This document shows positions 8,330 to 18,538 of a DNA stretch of 33,938 nt, in pieces. Both the position numbers and the translations under genes were made by a program. The notes under the pieces were generated by a model. That model was not told the origin of the DNA, ran no database searches, and was given only the letters and a program-made list of their open reading frames with translations. Position 1 is the stretch's first letter; every line of letters begins with the position of its first letter. Source of the stretch: Bacteroidaceae bacterium (lineage in GTDB: Bacteria; Bacteroidota; Bacteroidia; Bacteroidales; Bacteroidaceae); contig JAKSJE010000016.1 in assembly GCA_024398405.1 (NCBI GenBank), forward strand, positions 1 to 33,938. Reading direction: 5' to 3'.

Positions 8330-9450
8330 ATTGACTGTTTTTTTGACTTTGCGAGTCTGAAGACTTCTTCTGCTATGATTTCCGCTGAGTTGAAGAGAGC
8401 CAGTTTCCTGACGTTCTCCGACAGTGCTGCCAACTGAGCCCTGTCCCTGACCAGTTCGAGAGCGAGTGGCATCAGCCTATCCCTTGCCTCAGCATCCTTC
8501 ACCATCAATGCGGCATTGCGTGATGTAAGTGCCAGAGCGTTCTTCGTCTGGTGGTCCTCTGCGACATTGGGCGACGGAACCAGAATGCAGGGTTTGCCTA
8601 ACTGGCACAATTCAGAGATGGAACTGGCGCCGGCACGCGAGATTACCAGGTCAGCCGCTGCGTATGCCTTGTCCATGTCGGCTATGAAGCTGGTGGCGCG
8701 GAGAGAAGGTACCTGCGGTCTTGACTTCAGCTTGCCGTCTATGGTCTCAAAATAATGTTTTCCTGTCTGCCAGAGTATCTGGATGCCTGACTGCCTTATC
8801 ATGTCAAGACTGCCGAGCACGCTTTCGTTGATGGTACGCGCGCCAAGACTGCCACCGACGATGAGGATGACAGGCTTCCCTGAATCGAGTCCGAGTGCCG
8901 CCGCAGCCTCGTCTCTGGTCAATGGACATACGGACAATGACTGACGCACGGGGTTTCCCGTGAGGAGTATCTTGTCCTTCGGGAAGAACCGCTCCATGCC
9001 TTCGTATGCCACGCAGATTCTCTCTGCTTTCTTCGCGAGGCTCTTATTCGTGACTCCGGCGTATGAGTTCTGTTCTTGTATGAGACAAGGCACTCCGAGC
9101 GAGCAAGCGGCATTGAGAGTTGGTGCTGATGCATAACCGCCCACACCAACCGCAACGTCAGGTGCGAAGTCGGTTATCACCTTCTTGACCATTCTCCGGC
9201 TACGGAAGAAGTCCATCAGGACAGAGATGTTCCTCAGACTCCACAACGGCCTGACGAGTCCCCTGACTGGAAGACCGATGATTCTATATCCGGCGTCCGG
9301 CACCCGTTGCATTTCCATGCGCCCCTCAGCACCCACGAACAGGATTTCCGCCGCAGGTTCCTTGCTCCTGATGGCATTCGCTATCGACACAGCGGGGAAT
9401 ATATGCCCTCCGGTCCCGCCGCCACTTATGATTACTCTTATTGGATTCAT
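8326..9450 (-). CDS. murG: Lipid II synthase glycosyltransferase MurG
   Basis: A 374-residue GT28 glycosyltransferase that transfers GlcNAc from UDP-GlcNAc to lipid I at the inner face of the membrane. The start at 9450 places GGGTGGHIFPA at residues 10-20, where the family has it. An open frame extends upstream to 9561, but it overlaps ftsW and its translation is arginine-rich and unlike MurG. Further motifs are GVGGYAS, the GGSLGAR loop and the donor-site segment AGASSISELCQLGKPCILVP. It begins 16 bp after the ftsW stop. Confidence 0.97.
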   Translation of the reverse strand: MNPIRVIISGGGTGGHIFPAVSIANAIRSKEPAAEILFVGAEGRMEMQRVPDAGYRIIGLPVRGLVRPLWSLRNISVLMDFFRSRRMVKKVITDFAPDVAVGVGGYASAPTLNAACSLGVPCLIQEQNSYAGVTNKSLAKKAERICVAYEGMERFFPKDKILLTGNPVRQSLSVCPLTRDEAAAALGLDSGKPVILIVGGSLGARTINESVLGSLDMIRQSGIQILWQTGKHYFETIDGKLKSRPQVPSLRATSFIADMDKAYAAADLVISRAGASSISELCQLGKPCILVPSPNVAEDHQTKNALALTSRNAALMVKDAEARDRLMPLALELVRDRAQLAALSENVRKLALFNSAEIIAEEVFRLAKSKKQSI

Positions 9451-9466
9451 ACCTCTTTTCCTTCTG

Positions 9467-10777
9467 TTATTCCATTCCCACACTGCTGAAGTACTCCTCA
9501 GTCTCATTTGAGCTGACTGTCTCCGCCGGTTTGTTCCTGGTCTCCTGCACCTTGTCAGCATATCTGCTTATGCTCAGTATCATGCCGATGTTGAAGCTGA
9601 CCATCAGTATCGAACTGCCGCCCTTGCTTATCAGAGGCAATGTCTGTCCGGTGACAGGAAGCATTCCCACGGCGACACCCATGTTGACCAGTGCCTGAAG
9701 GGTGATCATCATCCCAAGTCCCATGACGACGAAAGACGGGAAGAACTTGTCGCATCTCTGGGCTATTCGCCCGGTGCGTATCAGCAAGGTCAGGTACAAA
9801 CCCAGCAAGAACCCCCCTCCGAGCACTCCCAGCTCTTCCACGATGATGGCGTAGATGAAGTCGGATTCCGCACGATACAAGAAGTCCCGGCCTTCGGAAT
9901 TGCCAGCGCCGCGCCCTATGATGTCAGAGTTGGATATGGATATTCTGGCGTTCGTCTCCTGTCTCTGTATGTCAGCCAGTGTCGGCGTATCGCCTTTGGC
10001 TTCCTGGTTTATGCCGAACTTGTCCTCGATTCTCGACTTCCATGTCGTCGCGCGCTTCAGGAATGTGACGGACTGCAGCTGGCTGTCCGACAATGACAGC
10101 AACGTCGTCACGCCGATTGCAGCGATAGCGAAGACCACTCCAAGCCCTTTGAACATCAAGTCGTAAGGAATGTGTCCGATGAACATCAGCACCACGACGA
10201 CGACGAAAAGCAGGCAGGCGGTAGAGAAGTTCTCAGTGCAGATAAGTCCGCAGATAGGCACTATCATCATGACGCACCACCAGAAAGGACGTGTCCGGCC
10301 TCCTTTGACAGCCCTCGGCACGATGCGCGACCCCTTTTTCGTGTTCAGCTTGACCTCACACTGGGTTTTCGAGAGAATCATCGCGATTGAGAGAATCAAG
10401 GCGGTCTTCGCTATCTCCGATGGCTGGAAGGAAATGAATCCGAAGGAAAGCCAACGCTGTGAGTTGTTGATGTCACCACCCACGACGCGTGTGCACACAA
10501 GCAAGACCAACGAAAGGGGCAACATGACCAACGGCAAGAGCTTGAAATACTTGCACGGAATCCTGTGGACTACGAGGATGATGATGAATCCGGTCACCAG
10601 GAATCCCGCCTGGCTGATCATCGGACTCCAATGGTTGCCGCTCTTGAATGTGAGGTTGCTCGAAGCGCTGTATATCTCCACAAGGGAAATCATGCACAGG
10701 AAGAAATAAATCATCCACACACACTTGTCACCCTTGAAAAAGTTGTTTGACAGGAAACTCGAAATCTTATTGCCCAT
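9467..10777 (-). CDS. ftsW: Septal peptidoglycan polymerase FtsW (SEDS family)
   Basis: A 436-residue polytopic membrane protein of the SEDS family, the glycan polymerase that works with FtsI at the septum. The signature region GNSEGRDFLYRAESDFIYAI and the following IVEELGVLGG match the family loop, and about ten hydrophobic segments are spread along the protein. Two starts are possible, 10795 (overlapping murD by 11 bases) and 10777. I prefer 10777 (MGNKISSFLS), seven bases past the murD stop. A basic cytoplasmic stretch (KKGSRIVPRAVKGGRTRP) lies between membrane helices in the middle. Confidence 0.95.
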   Translation of the reverse strand: MGNKISSFLSNNFFKGDKCVWMIYFFLCMISLVEIYSASSNLTFKSGNHWSPMISQAGFLVTGFIIILVVHRIPCKYFKLLPLVMLPLSLVLLVCTRVVGGDINNSQRWLSFGFISFQPSEIAKTALILSIAMILSKTQCEVKLNTKKGSRIVPRAVKGGRTRPFWWCVMMIVPICGLICTENFSTACLLFVVVVVLMFIGHIPYDLMFKGLGVVFAIAAIGVTTLLSLSDSQLQSVTFLKRATTWKSRIEDKFGINQEAKGDTPTLADIQRQETNARISISNSDIIGRGAGNSEGRDFLYRAESDFIYAIIVEELGVLGGGFLLGLYLTLLIRTGRIAQRCDKFFPSFVVMGLGMMITLQALVNMGVAVGMLPVTGQTLPLISKGGSSILMVSFNIGMILSISRYADKVQETRNKPAETVSSNETEEYFSSVGME

Positions 10778-10784
10778 CCTATTG

Positions 10785-12089
10785 TCAGTTATCAAGTTGA
10801 ATCCTCAGTTTCCTCACACCCTCCTTGAACTGCTCACCGCGGTCCTCCATGTTCCTGAACAAGTCGAAACTTGCGCAGCAAGGACTCAGCAGCACGCAGC
10901 ACCCCGGACGCGACATCCTCATACACTCCGTCAGGCAGTCAGGCATGCTCCTGACGTCTGCCATAGGAATGCCGAAGGAGTCGAAATTCTCATGGAGTTT
11001 GCTGTTGTCAACGCCCATCAGCACAAGTCCTATGCATTTCTGCCGCACCAGTTCGTAGATCTGGCTGTAGTCATTCCCCTTGTCAAGTCCTCCGAGAATG
11101 AGGACTGTCGGCTTGGTCATGCTCTCCAGTGCGTACCAGCACGCATCCACGTTTGTGGCCTTGGAGTCGTTCACGAACTCCACATCACCTACGAAACCGG
11201 CTTTCTCCAGTCGGTGCTCCACTCCGGGGAAGTCGGAAAGACCTTCATGGATGACCTCCATCGGCACACCTGCCGCCTCGGCGGCATAGCCGGCAGCGAG
11301 GGAGTTGTAGAGGTTGTGCCGGCCTTTCAGCGAGAGGGACTCCTTGGCCATACCGCCTGGCAACGGTGTGTCTGCCGTGAAACCATGACGGACCGCGAGC
11401 AGCTCCGAGTCGTGGGCTGTCACCTCCCTGCTCACTATAGGGTCGCCTGCCCAGTAGATGAAGGTGTCGGCAGGGGTCTGGTTGCGGGTTATGCGCATCT
11501 TGGAGTCAACGTAGTTCTGCATGCGGAAGTCATAGCGGTCAAGATGGTCGGGCGTGATGTTCATGAGCACCGCTATGTCTGCCTTGAACTCGTACATGTT
11601 GTCCAGTTGGAAACTGCTCAGTTCGATGACGTACACATCGTGATGTTCTGTCGCCACCTGCAGGGCAAGACTCCTGCCTATGTTCCCGGCGAGTCCGACA
11701 TTCATGCCGGCCTTGCACAGGATGTGATATATGAGCGAGGTGGTAGTGGTCTTGCCGTTCGAGCCAGTGATGCAAATCATCTTGGCGTCCGTATAACGTC
11801 CGGCGAACTCTATCTCGCTGATTATGTGTATGCCCTTCTCCACCGCCTTCCTCACTATCGGGGCTTTGTCGGGAATGCCGGGACTCTTTATGATCTCATC
11901 GGCGGAGAGTATCAGCTCCTCCGTGTGCCGCTTCTCTTCCCAACGGATTCCATGCTTGTCCAACAGTTCCTTATAACGGTCCTTGACCGCCGACATGTCC
12001 GACACGAACACGTCGAATCCTCTGGTCTTGGCGAGCACAGCGGCTCCGGCGCCACTCTCTCCTGCTCCGAGTACAACTATCTTTTTCAT
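10785..12089 (-). CDS. murD: UDP-N-acetylmuramoylalanine--D-glutamate ligase MurD
   Basis: A 434-residue Mur ligase that adds D-Glu to UDP-MurNAc-L-Ala. N-terminal VVLGAGESGAGAAVLA (5-20), ATP-binding GSNGKTTTT (109-117), NITPDHLDRY and NDSKATN are all family motifs. It lies 19 bp after mraY and just before ftsW. Length and order are normal for the family. Confidence 0.98.
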   Translation of the reverse strand: MKKIVVLGAGESGAGAAVLAKTRGFDVFVSDMSAVKDRYKELLDKHGIRWEEKRHTEELILSADEIIKSPGIPDKAPIVRKAVEKGIHIISEIEFAGRYTDAKMICITGSNGKTTTTSLIYHILCKAGMNVGLAGNIGRSLALQVATEHHDVYVIELSSFQLDNMYEFKADIAVLMNITPDHLDRYDFRMQNYVDSKMRITRNQTPADTFIYWAGDPIVSREVTAHDSELLAVRHGFTADTPLPGGMAKESLSLKGRHNLYNSLAAGYAAEAAGVPMEVIHEGLSDFPGVEHRLEKAGFVGDVEFVNDSKATNVDACWYALESMTKPTVLILGGLDKGNDYSQIYELVRQKCIGLVLMGVDNSKLHENFDSFGIPMADVRSMPDCLTECMRMSRPGCCVLLSPCCASFDLFRNMEDRGEQFKEGVRKLRIQLDN

Positions 12090-12108
12090 CGTTACGTCTT
12101 TAGGGATG

Positions 12109-13380
12109 CTACCTTACTTTCAGTGTGATTATCGTGAGTGCGGCCAACAGTATCGAGACAATCCAGAACCTGATCGTGATGGTGTTCTCGTGGAGCACCG
12201 TGGTCGGTTTCGCGATGAGGTACTTGGTGTCAGTCTGCAACTGGCTCTTGAGCACCCGGAAATGGTCGTGGACGGGTGCGCGCTTGAAGAAACGCAGTTT
12301 CCTGCCATGCCTCGTCCCGTATTTCGCGGTACGGACCTGAAGGATGACGGAGAGGCTTTCCAAGAGGAATATCCCACAGAGGATGGGGATGAGCAGTTCC
12401 TTGTGGATGATGATCGCCGTGACCGCTATGACACCTCCGATGGTCAGGCTGCCGGTGTCGCCCATGAACACCTTGGCCGGATAGATGTTATACCAGAGGA
12501 AGCCTATCAGGGCACCTACGAAAGCGCAGATGAACACCACGATCTCCTCAGACCCCGGGATATACATCACGTTCAGATAGCTGGCGTAATGTATGTGTCC
12601 CGACACATAGGCCAGTATGCCTAACGCGACACCGATGATTGCCGAGTTCCCGGCACACATACCGTCCATGCCGTCATTGAGGTTAGCGCCGTTCGACACC
12701 GCGGTGATGACGAACGTGGTGACGATGATGAACAAGAACCAGCCACAGGCACGCTTCGCAGTGCCGTTGCCCATCCAGCCGAAGGCCTCGTAGTAGTCCA
12801 GGTTGTTGTTCTTGAAGAAAGGCACCGTTGTCACAGTGGACTTCCTCGCCTCGCTCTTATGATACACCTCGGTGGTGGCACTGTCACGCACCATCTCCAC
12901 GTTCTCACGCACCACCGCCTGCGGACTGAGCCAGAGGGTGACGCCGACGATGCATCCGAAGAACAACTGACCTATCAGTTTGTGCCGTGGTCTCAGTCCG
13001 TCCTTGTTGCCCTTGAGCTTGATGAGGTCATCGAGGAACCCCAGAAGCCCGAAGAACAAGGTGGTTGACAGGAGGAGCACGATATAGACGTTGTCCAGCC
13101 TTCCGAGAAGGATGACCGGGATGATTATGGCTATGATGATGATGACTCCGCCCATCGACGGAGTGTCGGTCTTGTAGATGCCGTACGGGTCGGTCTGTTC
13201 GTCACGGGCTGCTTCCAGATGGCGGTTGCGCTTCATGAAGGTGATGAACCTCTTCCCGAACCACATGGAGATGACCAACGACACCATCAGGGCGAGAAGC
13301 GAGCGGAAAGACACGTACGTCCACATCCCGGCGCCTGGTATGTTCAGTTCCTCGAGAAACTGCGAGAGATGATACAGCAT
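12109..13380 (-). CDS. mraY: Phospho-MurNAc-pentapeptide transferase MraY
   Basis: A 423-residue polytopic enzyme that joins phospho-MurNAc-pentapeptide to undecaprenyl phosphate, giving lipid I. It is longer than E. coli MraY (360) because of an insertion of about 50 residues (VRENVEMVRDSATTEVYHKS and what follows) between two membrane helices, as I recall for Bacteroidota homologues. Conserved acidic motifs are present: FGLLGFLDDLIK, NGANLNDGMDG and KVFMGDTGSL. The cytoplasmic histidine motif near the C-terminus reads PVHDHF instead of the HHH of E. coli. It begins 27 bp after the murE stop. Confidence 0.97.
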   Translation of the reverse strand: MLYHLSQFLEELNIPGAGMWTYVSFRSLLALMVSLVISMWFGKRFITFMKRNRHLEAARDEQTDPYGIYKTDTPSMGGVIIIIAIIIPVILLGRLDNVYIVLLLSTTLFFGLLGFLDDLIKLKGNKDGLRPRHKLIGQLFFGCIVGVTLWLSPQAVVRENVEMVRDSATTEVYHKSEARKSTVTTVPFFKNNNLDYYEAFGWMGNGTAKRACGWFLFIIVTTFVITAVSNGANLNDGMDGMCAGNSAIIGVALGILAYVSGHIHYASYLNVMYIPGSEEIVVFICAFVGALIGFLWYNIYPAKVFMGDTGSLTIGGVIAVTAIIIHKELLIPILCGIFLLESLSVILQVRTAKYGTRHGRKLRFFKRAPVHDHFRVLKSQLQTDTKYLIAKPTTVLHENTITIRFWIVSILLAALTIITLKVR

Positions 13381-13407
13381 GGTATTTTGCTTTTTCTATG
13401 TTACCGT

Positions 13408-14859
13408 TTAAATGCCGAAGACCTTGTTGACCTCCTCCTTGTCATCGAAATGATACTTGACACCTTCGATTTCCTGATAGTCCTCATGCCCTTTCCCTGC
13501 CACGAGCACCACGTCGCCCTTCGCCGCCATCATGCAGGCGGTTCTGATGGCCTCCCTCCGGTCCGTTATCGTCAGCACGTTCCGCCTCTGGTCCTCATCC
13601 AGCCCGTCGAGCATCTCGGCGATGATGGCGTTCGGATTCTCGAACCGCGGGTTGTCACTGGTGAGAATCACCTTGTCGCTCTGTCTGGCAGCCTCTTGCG
13701 CCATGAGTGGCCGCTTGCCACGGTCACGGTTGCCGCCGGCTCCGCATACGGTGATGACATGTCCCTTGCCGCCGAGTATGCCGTGGATGGTCCTGAGCAC
13801 ATTGTCGAGGGCGTCGGGGGTATGGGCGTAATCGACTATGGCAGTGACTCCGTCGGGTGATGTGATCGCCTCGAAACGTCCGCTCACCGGATGCATGGCG
13901 CTCAGAGCCACGAGCACATCCTCCTTGCGCTTGCCGAGCATGGAGGCCGCGCCGAAAACGGCAAGCAGGTTCGACACGTTGAACCTGCCGATGAAGTTCA
14001 CGCCTACTTCCACACCGTTGATGTCGAGGTACATTCCCTCGAAGTGGCTTTCGATGATTCTTGCCTTGAAGTCAGCCATCTGCTGAACGGAGTAGGTGCG
14101 GACCATGGCTCTCGTGTTCTGCGTCATCACCAGGCCGTTCTTGTCATCGAGGTTGGTGACTGCGAACGAGCCTGCCGGGAGACTGTCGAAAAAACGCTTC
14201 TTCGCCCTCAGGTAGTTGTCGAAGGTCTTATGGTAGTCCAGGTGGTCCCGGGTGATATTCGTGAAGATACCGCCCGCGAACCTCAGTCCGCCGATCCTGT
14301 TCTGCACCACGGAGTGCGAGCTGACCTCCATGAACACATACTCGCATCCCGCGTCGGCCATACGGGCCAGCAAGCGGTTCAGCGTGATAGGGTCCGGGGT
14401 GGTGTGTGAGGTGGGGTAGGCCTTGCCGTCGATGTAGTTGGTCACCGTTGACAGCAAACCGGCCTTATGCCCCATGAAGCGGAACATATCGTACAGCACC
14501 GTCGCCGTGGTCGTCTTGCCGTTGGTGCCTGTCACGCCCACCAGCCTGACTTTTGAGCTCGGGTCGTCATAGAACGTGGTTGCCACTTGCCCCACCACCT
14601 GGCCGGTGTCCTCCACGCGTATGTAGGTCACGCCGGGAGCCACCTCCTTCGGCATCTCCTCGAGTATCACTGTCTCGGCTCCGTTCTCTATGGCCTTGGT
14701 TATGTAGTTGTGGCCATCGGTCTGCGCACCTCTGACGGCGAAGAACAAATGTCCTCGCTCGATGAGGCGTGAGTCGATGTTCACACCTGTCACTTCCCGG
14801 TCAGGACATCCTGTGATGCCCAGCACCTTTATCTTCTCTGTCAGTCTTGTCAGTCTCAT
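13408..14859 (-). CDS. murE: UDP-MurNAc-tripeptide synthetase MurE (meso-DAP type)
   Basis: A 483-residue Mur ligase that adds the third stem residue. GTNGKTTT (111-118) is the ATP-binding loop, and [10 protein letters not shown] with K220/K221 nearby covers the carbamylated-lysine region. The DNPR motif (402-405, in [13 protein letters not shown]) is the established marker for meso-diaminopimelate specificity, as opposed to lysine. The stop lies 27 bp before mraY and the start 28 bp after ftsI. Confidence 0.97.
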   Translation of the reverse strand: MRLTRLTEKIKVLGITGCPDREVTGVNIDSRLIERGHLFFAVRGAQTDGHNYITKAIENGAETVILEEMPKEVAPGVTYIRVEDTGQVVGQVATTFYDDPSSKVRLVGVTGTNGKTTTATVLYDMFRFMGHKAGLLSTVTNYIDGKAYPTSHTTPDPITLNRLLARMADAGCEYVFMEVSSHSVVQNRIGGLRFAGGIFTNITRDHLDYHKTFDNYLRAKKRFFDSLPAGSFAVTNLDDKNGLVMTQNTRAMVRTYSVQQMADFKARIIESHFEGMYLDINGVEVGVNFIGRFNVSNLLAVFGAASMLGKRKEDVLVALSAMHPVSGRFEAITSPDGVTAIVDYAHTPDALDNVLRTIHGILGGKGHVITVCGAGGNRDRGKRPLMAQEAARQSDKVILTSDNPRFENPNAIIAEMLDGLDEDQRRNVLTITDRREAIRTACMMAAKGDVVLVAGKGHEDYQEIEGVKYHFDDKEEVNKVFGI

Positions 14860-14887
14860 TTGCTGTATGTCTGTTGTCTCTTGTCAC

Positions 14888-17074
14888 TCATTGGCCCAGT
14901 TCCAGTCTCACCGTCTTGCCCTTCACGATTTTCTCGCCGGGTCTCACGCTCTGCGACACCACCGTGCCGACGCCCGATATCCGCGCCTTCATGCCGCGGC
15001 TCTCTATGGCGAATATCGCGTCCCTCGCGCCCATGCCGGTCAGGTCGGGGAACGAGTCCGGGTGGTAATGGCTGGCGTGGTAACCGAGGGCGCCGTCTGC
15101 TACAAACGCCTCGCCCCACGTGCCCGCCGGGACTTCGCCGCCCGTGAAACCGATGCCCAGCGCGCTCAGCACCTTGCCGGCAGCGGACATGTTGCCGTTC
15201 TTCACGTCGGGAACGAATACCGATGACGAGTCCTGAGCCACTGACAGGTCCGTCACGGTGGTCTTGAACGTGATTTGCTCGGCTATCGATGCGAACACCG
15301 GCCCGGCGGTGCCTCCACCGGATGCGGTGCCTTTCTTGTCTATGGCGACTATGCATGTGTACTTCGGGTTCTCGGAAGGGAAGTAGCCACAGAAACTGAC
15401 CAGGTACTCACGCCCTGAGTATCCGCTCTTTCCGTGTGACACCTGCGCCGTGCCTGTCTTGCCGGAGATGCTCACCTTCTTGCTGCCGGCCCTCTTCCCC
15501 ACGCCTTGCTCGTCGTTGACCACACGGTAGAGCGCCGTCTGTATCTGCCGCAGGGTCACGTCCTTGCAGATGTGCTCCCTGAGCACCACGGGTGGGAGTT
15601 CCTCCACGACCTCGCCGTCCTTCTGGATTGCCTTGACGAAGCGCGGCCGCATCATCTTGCCGCCGTTGGCTATGGCATTGTAGAACGTGACCGTCGATAT
15701 AGGAGGAATCTGGGTAGAGTAGCCGATTGACATCCAGGGAAGTGCCACTTTCGACCATAGCCGGCTTCCCGGCCTGATGAGCCTCGGCGTGGCGGTGCCC
15801 TGGAACGGTATTCCCAGGGAGTCCGCGATGCCCACGCGGTGCAGGCCTTCTATGAACTTCTCAGGCTGGTTGTGGTAGTGCTCGTCGATGAGACGGCTCA
15901 CGCCGACGTTCGAGGAGTACATGAGCGTATGGGGTACGTCAATCTCACCGTAGCCGCCCCTGTGCCAGTTGTGGTCCTTCATGAGCCGTCCGTACATGGA
16001 ATAGACGCCCGCGTAGGTCTGGACCCTGTCGGTGTATTTTATCATGCCATCGTCCAGCGCCACCATGATCGACGCTGTCTTGAACGTGGAGCCGGGCTCC
16101 ATGAGCGTGGAGAGGGCGCGGTTCTGTGTCTCCACGTACTGGCCACCCACGCGGTCGAGGTTGGCGATGGACTTCACGTCACCCGTGGCGGCCTCCAGCA
16201 GCACCACCACGCCCCACTCCGCCTCGACCTCCTCGAGCTTCGACTTCAGGGCGGTCTCGCATATGTCCTGCATGTCAACGTCGATGGTGCTCACGATGTC
16301 GCTGCCGTCCTTGGCCGCCTCGTCTATGATGTCGAGATAGACCGAGCGCACCTTCTTCCTGTGGCCCTTGCCGCCCTTGCCCCTGAGCACGGAGTCGAAC
16401 GCCAGCTCCAGTCCTGACCGCGCTGAGTCCTTAGCGCCGTAGAGGCTGCCGAGGGTGCGCTTCGCCAGTGTGCCGAACGGGTGCATCCTGTTGTTGCGGG
16501 GGTAGATGGCAAGACCCACCATGTACCTGTAGGAGTTGTTGATGGTCATCAGGCGGAAGAAAGGAAGCGACATGAGTTTGTTGAACTGTATGTAGTTCAG
16601 CACCTGGTTAGGGCATATCTCGTAGTAGCGGCTCTTCGAGTCCCAGCCATCCAGCAGGTATTTCCTGTATTCCCCCGCCGTCATCATGGGACAGATGTCG
16701 TGCAGCCCCATGCAGATGGAGTCGAGCCCGGCGTGGAAAAGGCTGTCCTTCTTCGCCCACATGGTGCTGTCGGCCTTGGTGACAGGTTTCCTCGCCGCCG
16801 CGCCTTTATCGGACAGACCCGAGAGGAAGTCGATGTACACGGTGTAGTTGGGCAGGCTGCTCGCCATCAGCTGCCCGTCGGCTGCCAGTATGTTGCCGCG
16901 TATCGGCTCCACGTCCACGTCGGTCTTCTCGCGCGACTTACGCATCTTCTCCAGCTCCTCGTGGTCAACGGTCATGGTCTTCAACATGAAGAACATGATT
17001 AACGCCCCGAATATGAAAGCGAAGACCACGATGTACGGGTACAGCCCCGTTATGTATTTCTTGTCGAATCTCAT
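14888..17074 (-). CDS. ftsI: Septal transpeptidase FtsI (PBP3-like) with PASTA tail
   Basis: A 728-residue class B penicillin-binding protein that cross-links septal peptidoglycan. Order of parts: short cytoplasmic N-terminus, one membrane segment (about 12-32), dimerisation region, then the transpeptidase domain with active-site S329-T-F-K332, S387-S-N389 and K539-T-G541. A C-terminal extension holds PASTA-like repeats (about 620-728); FPDLTGMGARDAIFAIESRG is the clearer one and VPDVKNGNMSAAGKVLSALG the weaker. PASTA tails on FtsI occur in Bacteroidota and Firmicutes but not in E. coli. It follows ftsL by 14 bp. Confidence 0.97.
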   Translation of the reverse strand: MRFDKKYITGLYPYIVVFAFIFGALIMFFMLKTMTVDHEELEKMRKSREKTDVDVEPIRGNILAADGQLMASSLPNYTVYIDFLSGLSDKGAAARKPVTKADSTMWAKKDSLFHAGLDSICMGLHDICPMMTAGEYRKYLLDGWDSKSRYYEICPNQVLNYIQFNKLMSLPFFRLMTINNSYRYMVGLAIYPRNNRMHPFGTLAKRTLGSLYGAKDSARSGLELAFDSVLRGKGGKGHRKKVRSVYLDIIDEAAKDGSDIVSTIDVDMQDICETALKSKLEEVEAEWGVVVLLEAATGDVKSIANLDRVGGQYVETQNRALSTLMEPGSTFKTASIMVALDDGMIKYTDRVQTYAGVYSMYGRLMKDHNWHRGGYGEIDVPHTLMYSSNVGVSRLIDEHYHNQPEKFIEGLHRVGIADSLGIPFQGTATPRLIRPGSRLWSKVALPWMSIGYSTQIPPISTVTFYNAIANGGKMMRPRFVKAIQKDGEVVEELPPVVLREHICKDVTLRQIQTALYRVVNDEQGVGKRAGSKKVSISGKTGTAQVSHGKSGYSGREYLVSFCGYFPSENPKYTCIVAIDKKGTASGGGTAGPVFASIAEQITFKTTVTDLSVAQDSSSVFVPDVKNGNMSAAGKVLSALGIGFTGGEVPAGTWGEAFVADGALGYHASHYHPDSFPDLTGMGARDAIFAIESRGMKARISGVGTVVSQSVRPGEKIVKGKTVRLELGQ

Positions 17075-17088
17075 CTCATGCGTGTTAA

Positions 17089-17514
17089 TCAGTTGACAAT
17101 CTCGAATGGCTGTGTGGTCGATTTCAGCAGGGTCGAGTCGCCGCAGTCCTTCATGCGCTTCTCTATGAGCGACTGCCGTTTCAGGTTCGTCAGCTCACTG
17201 GATATGGTGAGCACGTTGTATCTCGCCGTCTGCAGTTCGAGTTGCATCTCGTCAATCAGGATAGCGTCCTGCTGGCTCGAGTACCTGTTGCCGGTATATA
17301 CGATTATGAGCACCGCGAGGAACATCACGAAGATGATCTGCCGCATCATGAATCGGCTCTGCAGTATGTCGCCGCCGAGAACCGAGCGCAGCGTCAGGTC
17401 GCTCGACTTGTCAGCCTCGTCCTCGTCGGCGAACTTCCTTATGGCCTTGATGGTGTCGGACTTGGTGTTCACGACGTCGGACGGCGTGTCAATGTCTCTT
17501 TTCTCTTCATCCAT
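17089..17514 (-). CDS. ftsL: FtsL-like division protein
   Basis: A 141-residue bitopic protein. A long polar cytoplasmic N-terminus (1-56) precedes one membrane helix (about 57-74, IIFVMFLAVLIIVYTG), followed by a probable coiled coil (LIDEMQLELQTARYNVLTIS and onward). The family diverges too fast for motif-based assignment; size, topology and position between rsmH and ftsI support FtsL. The periplasmic coiled coil would pair with an FtsB homologue and contact FtsQ and FtsW/FtsI. It starts 25 bp after the rsmH stop. Confidence 0.85.
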   Translation of the reverse strand: MDEEKRDIDTPSDVVNTKSDTIKAIRKFADEDEADKSSDLTLRSVLGGDILQSRFMMRQIIFVMFLAVLIIVYTGNRYSSQQDAILIDEMQLELQTARYNVLTISSELTNLKRQSLIEKRMKDCGDSTLLKSTTQPFEIVN

Positions 17515-17539
17515 GTCGGGTATTGTCTTTTCTCTTGTC

Positions 17540-18463
17540 TTACACTCTTTCCGCTATCCTCAGTTTAGCGCTCCTCGAACGCGGGTTGCGGGCGGTCTCC
17601 TCGTCGTCAGGGACGATGACCTTCTTGTTGACGGGCTCGAACGGCGACGACACCCTGCCGTAGAAGTCCTTCTCGGCTCTGCCCTCCACGTTGCCCGTCT
17701 TCATCATGTTCTTCACCATCCTGTCCTCGAGTGAGTGGTAGGTTATCACCGAGAGCCTTCCTCCCGGTCTGAGGAGCCTCACCGACGCGCGGAGCATCTC
17801 GCTGAGTGCGTCCATCTCGTGGTTCACCTCTATCCGTAGGGCTTGGAATATCCTGGCCAGCGTCTGCTTGTCATCGGTCCTGAGGATGCCGACGAAGTCG
17901 TCGGTACGCTCTATCCTGTGGTCGCGCCGCGCGGCGACGATTCTCGACGCCAACTGGCGGCTGTTCTTCAGCTCCCCGTACATGTAGAGCACGTCGGCCA
18001 GCCTCGTCTCGTCGTAGTCGTTGACCACGTCGGTGGCCGAGACACCGGAGCGCTGGTTCATGCGCATGTCGAGCCTGCCGTCGAACCGGAACGAGAAACC
18101 GCGGCTTTCGTCGTCGAAGTGGTGCGAACTGACACCGAGGTCGGCGAGGATGCCGTCAACATGCTCAACGCCGTAGTACCGCATGAAATTCCTCATGTGA
18201 CGGAAATTGCCTCTGACAAATGTAAAATAGTCATCGGCGAGTGCGTTCTTCTCGGCGTCGGCGTCCTGGTCGAAACCGTACAGATGCCCTGCCGGCACTT
18301 CAGCGGAATCACCCTCAGAAATACTTCTGAGACGGAAAAGTATCTCGCGGCTGTGACCACCGCCTCCGTATGTCGCGTCAACATACACCCCGCCGGCATT
18401 GATGTTCAGTCCATCAACGCTCTCTCTCAACAGAACCGGTATGTGATACGATACATTGTTCAT
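17540..18463 (-). CDS. rsmH: 16S rRNA (cytosine1402-N4)-methyltransferase RsmH
   Basis: A 307-residue methyltransferase (formerly MraW) that methylates C1402 of 16S rRNA. It begins MNNVSYHIPVLLRESVDGL, matching the family start, with the SAM-binding motif VDATYGGGGHS (28-38). Further family motifs are LADLGVSSHHFDDESRGFSF and LSVITYHSLEDRMVK. The open frame continues to 18541, but that part is promoter leader; the ATG at 18463 is preceded by GGGAGAG, a possible ribosome-binding site. It is the first gene of the dcw cluster here; the mraZ gene that usually precedes it is absent. Confidence 0.97.
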   Translation of the reverse strand: MNNVSYHIPVLLRESVDGLNINAGGVYVDATYGGGGHSREILFRLRSISEGDSAEVPAGHLYGFDQDADAEKNALADDYFTFVRGNFRHMRNFMRYYGVEHVDGILADLGVSSHHFDDESRGFSFRFDGRLDMRMNQRSGVSATDVVNDYDETRLADVLYMYGELKNSRQLASRIVAARRDHRIERTDDFVGILRTDDKQTLARIFQALRIEVNHEMDALSEMLRASVRLLRPGGRLSVITYHSLEDRMVKNMMKTGNVEGRAEKDFYGRVSSPFEPVNKKVIVPDDEETARNPRSRSAKLRIAERV

Positions 18464-18538
18464 CAATCTCTCCCGTTTGTGGTAATTGTCTGAAAACCAA
18501 TCTCGTGACTTTAAATAACAAGCCGCCTGATTCTTTTG

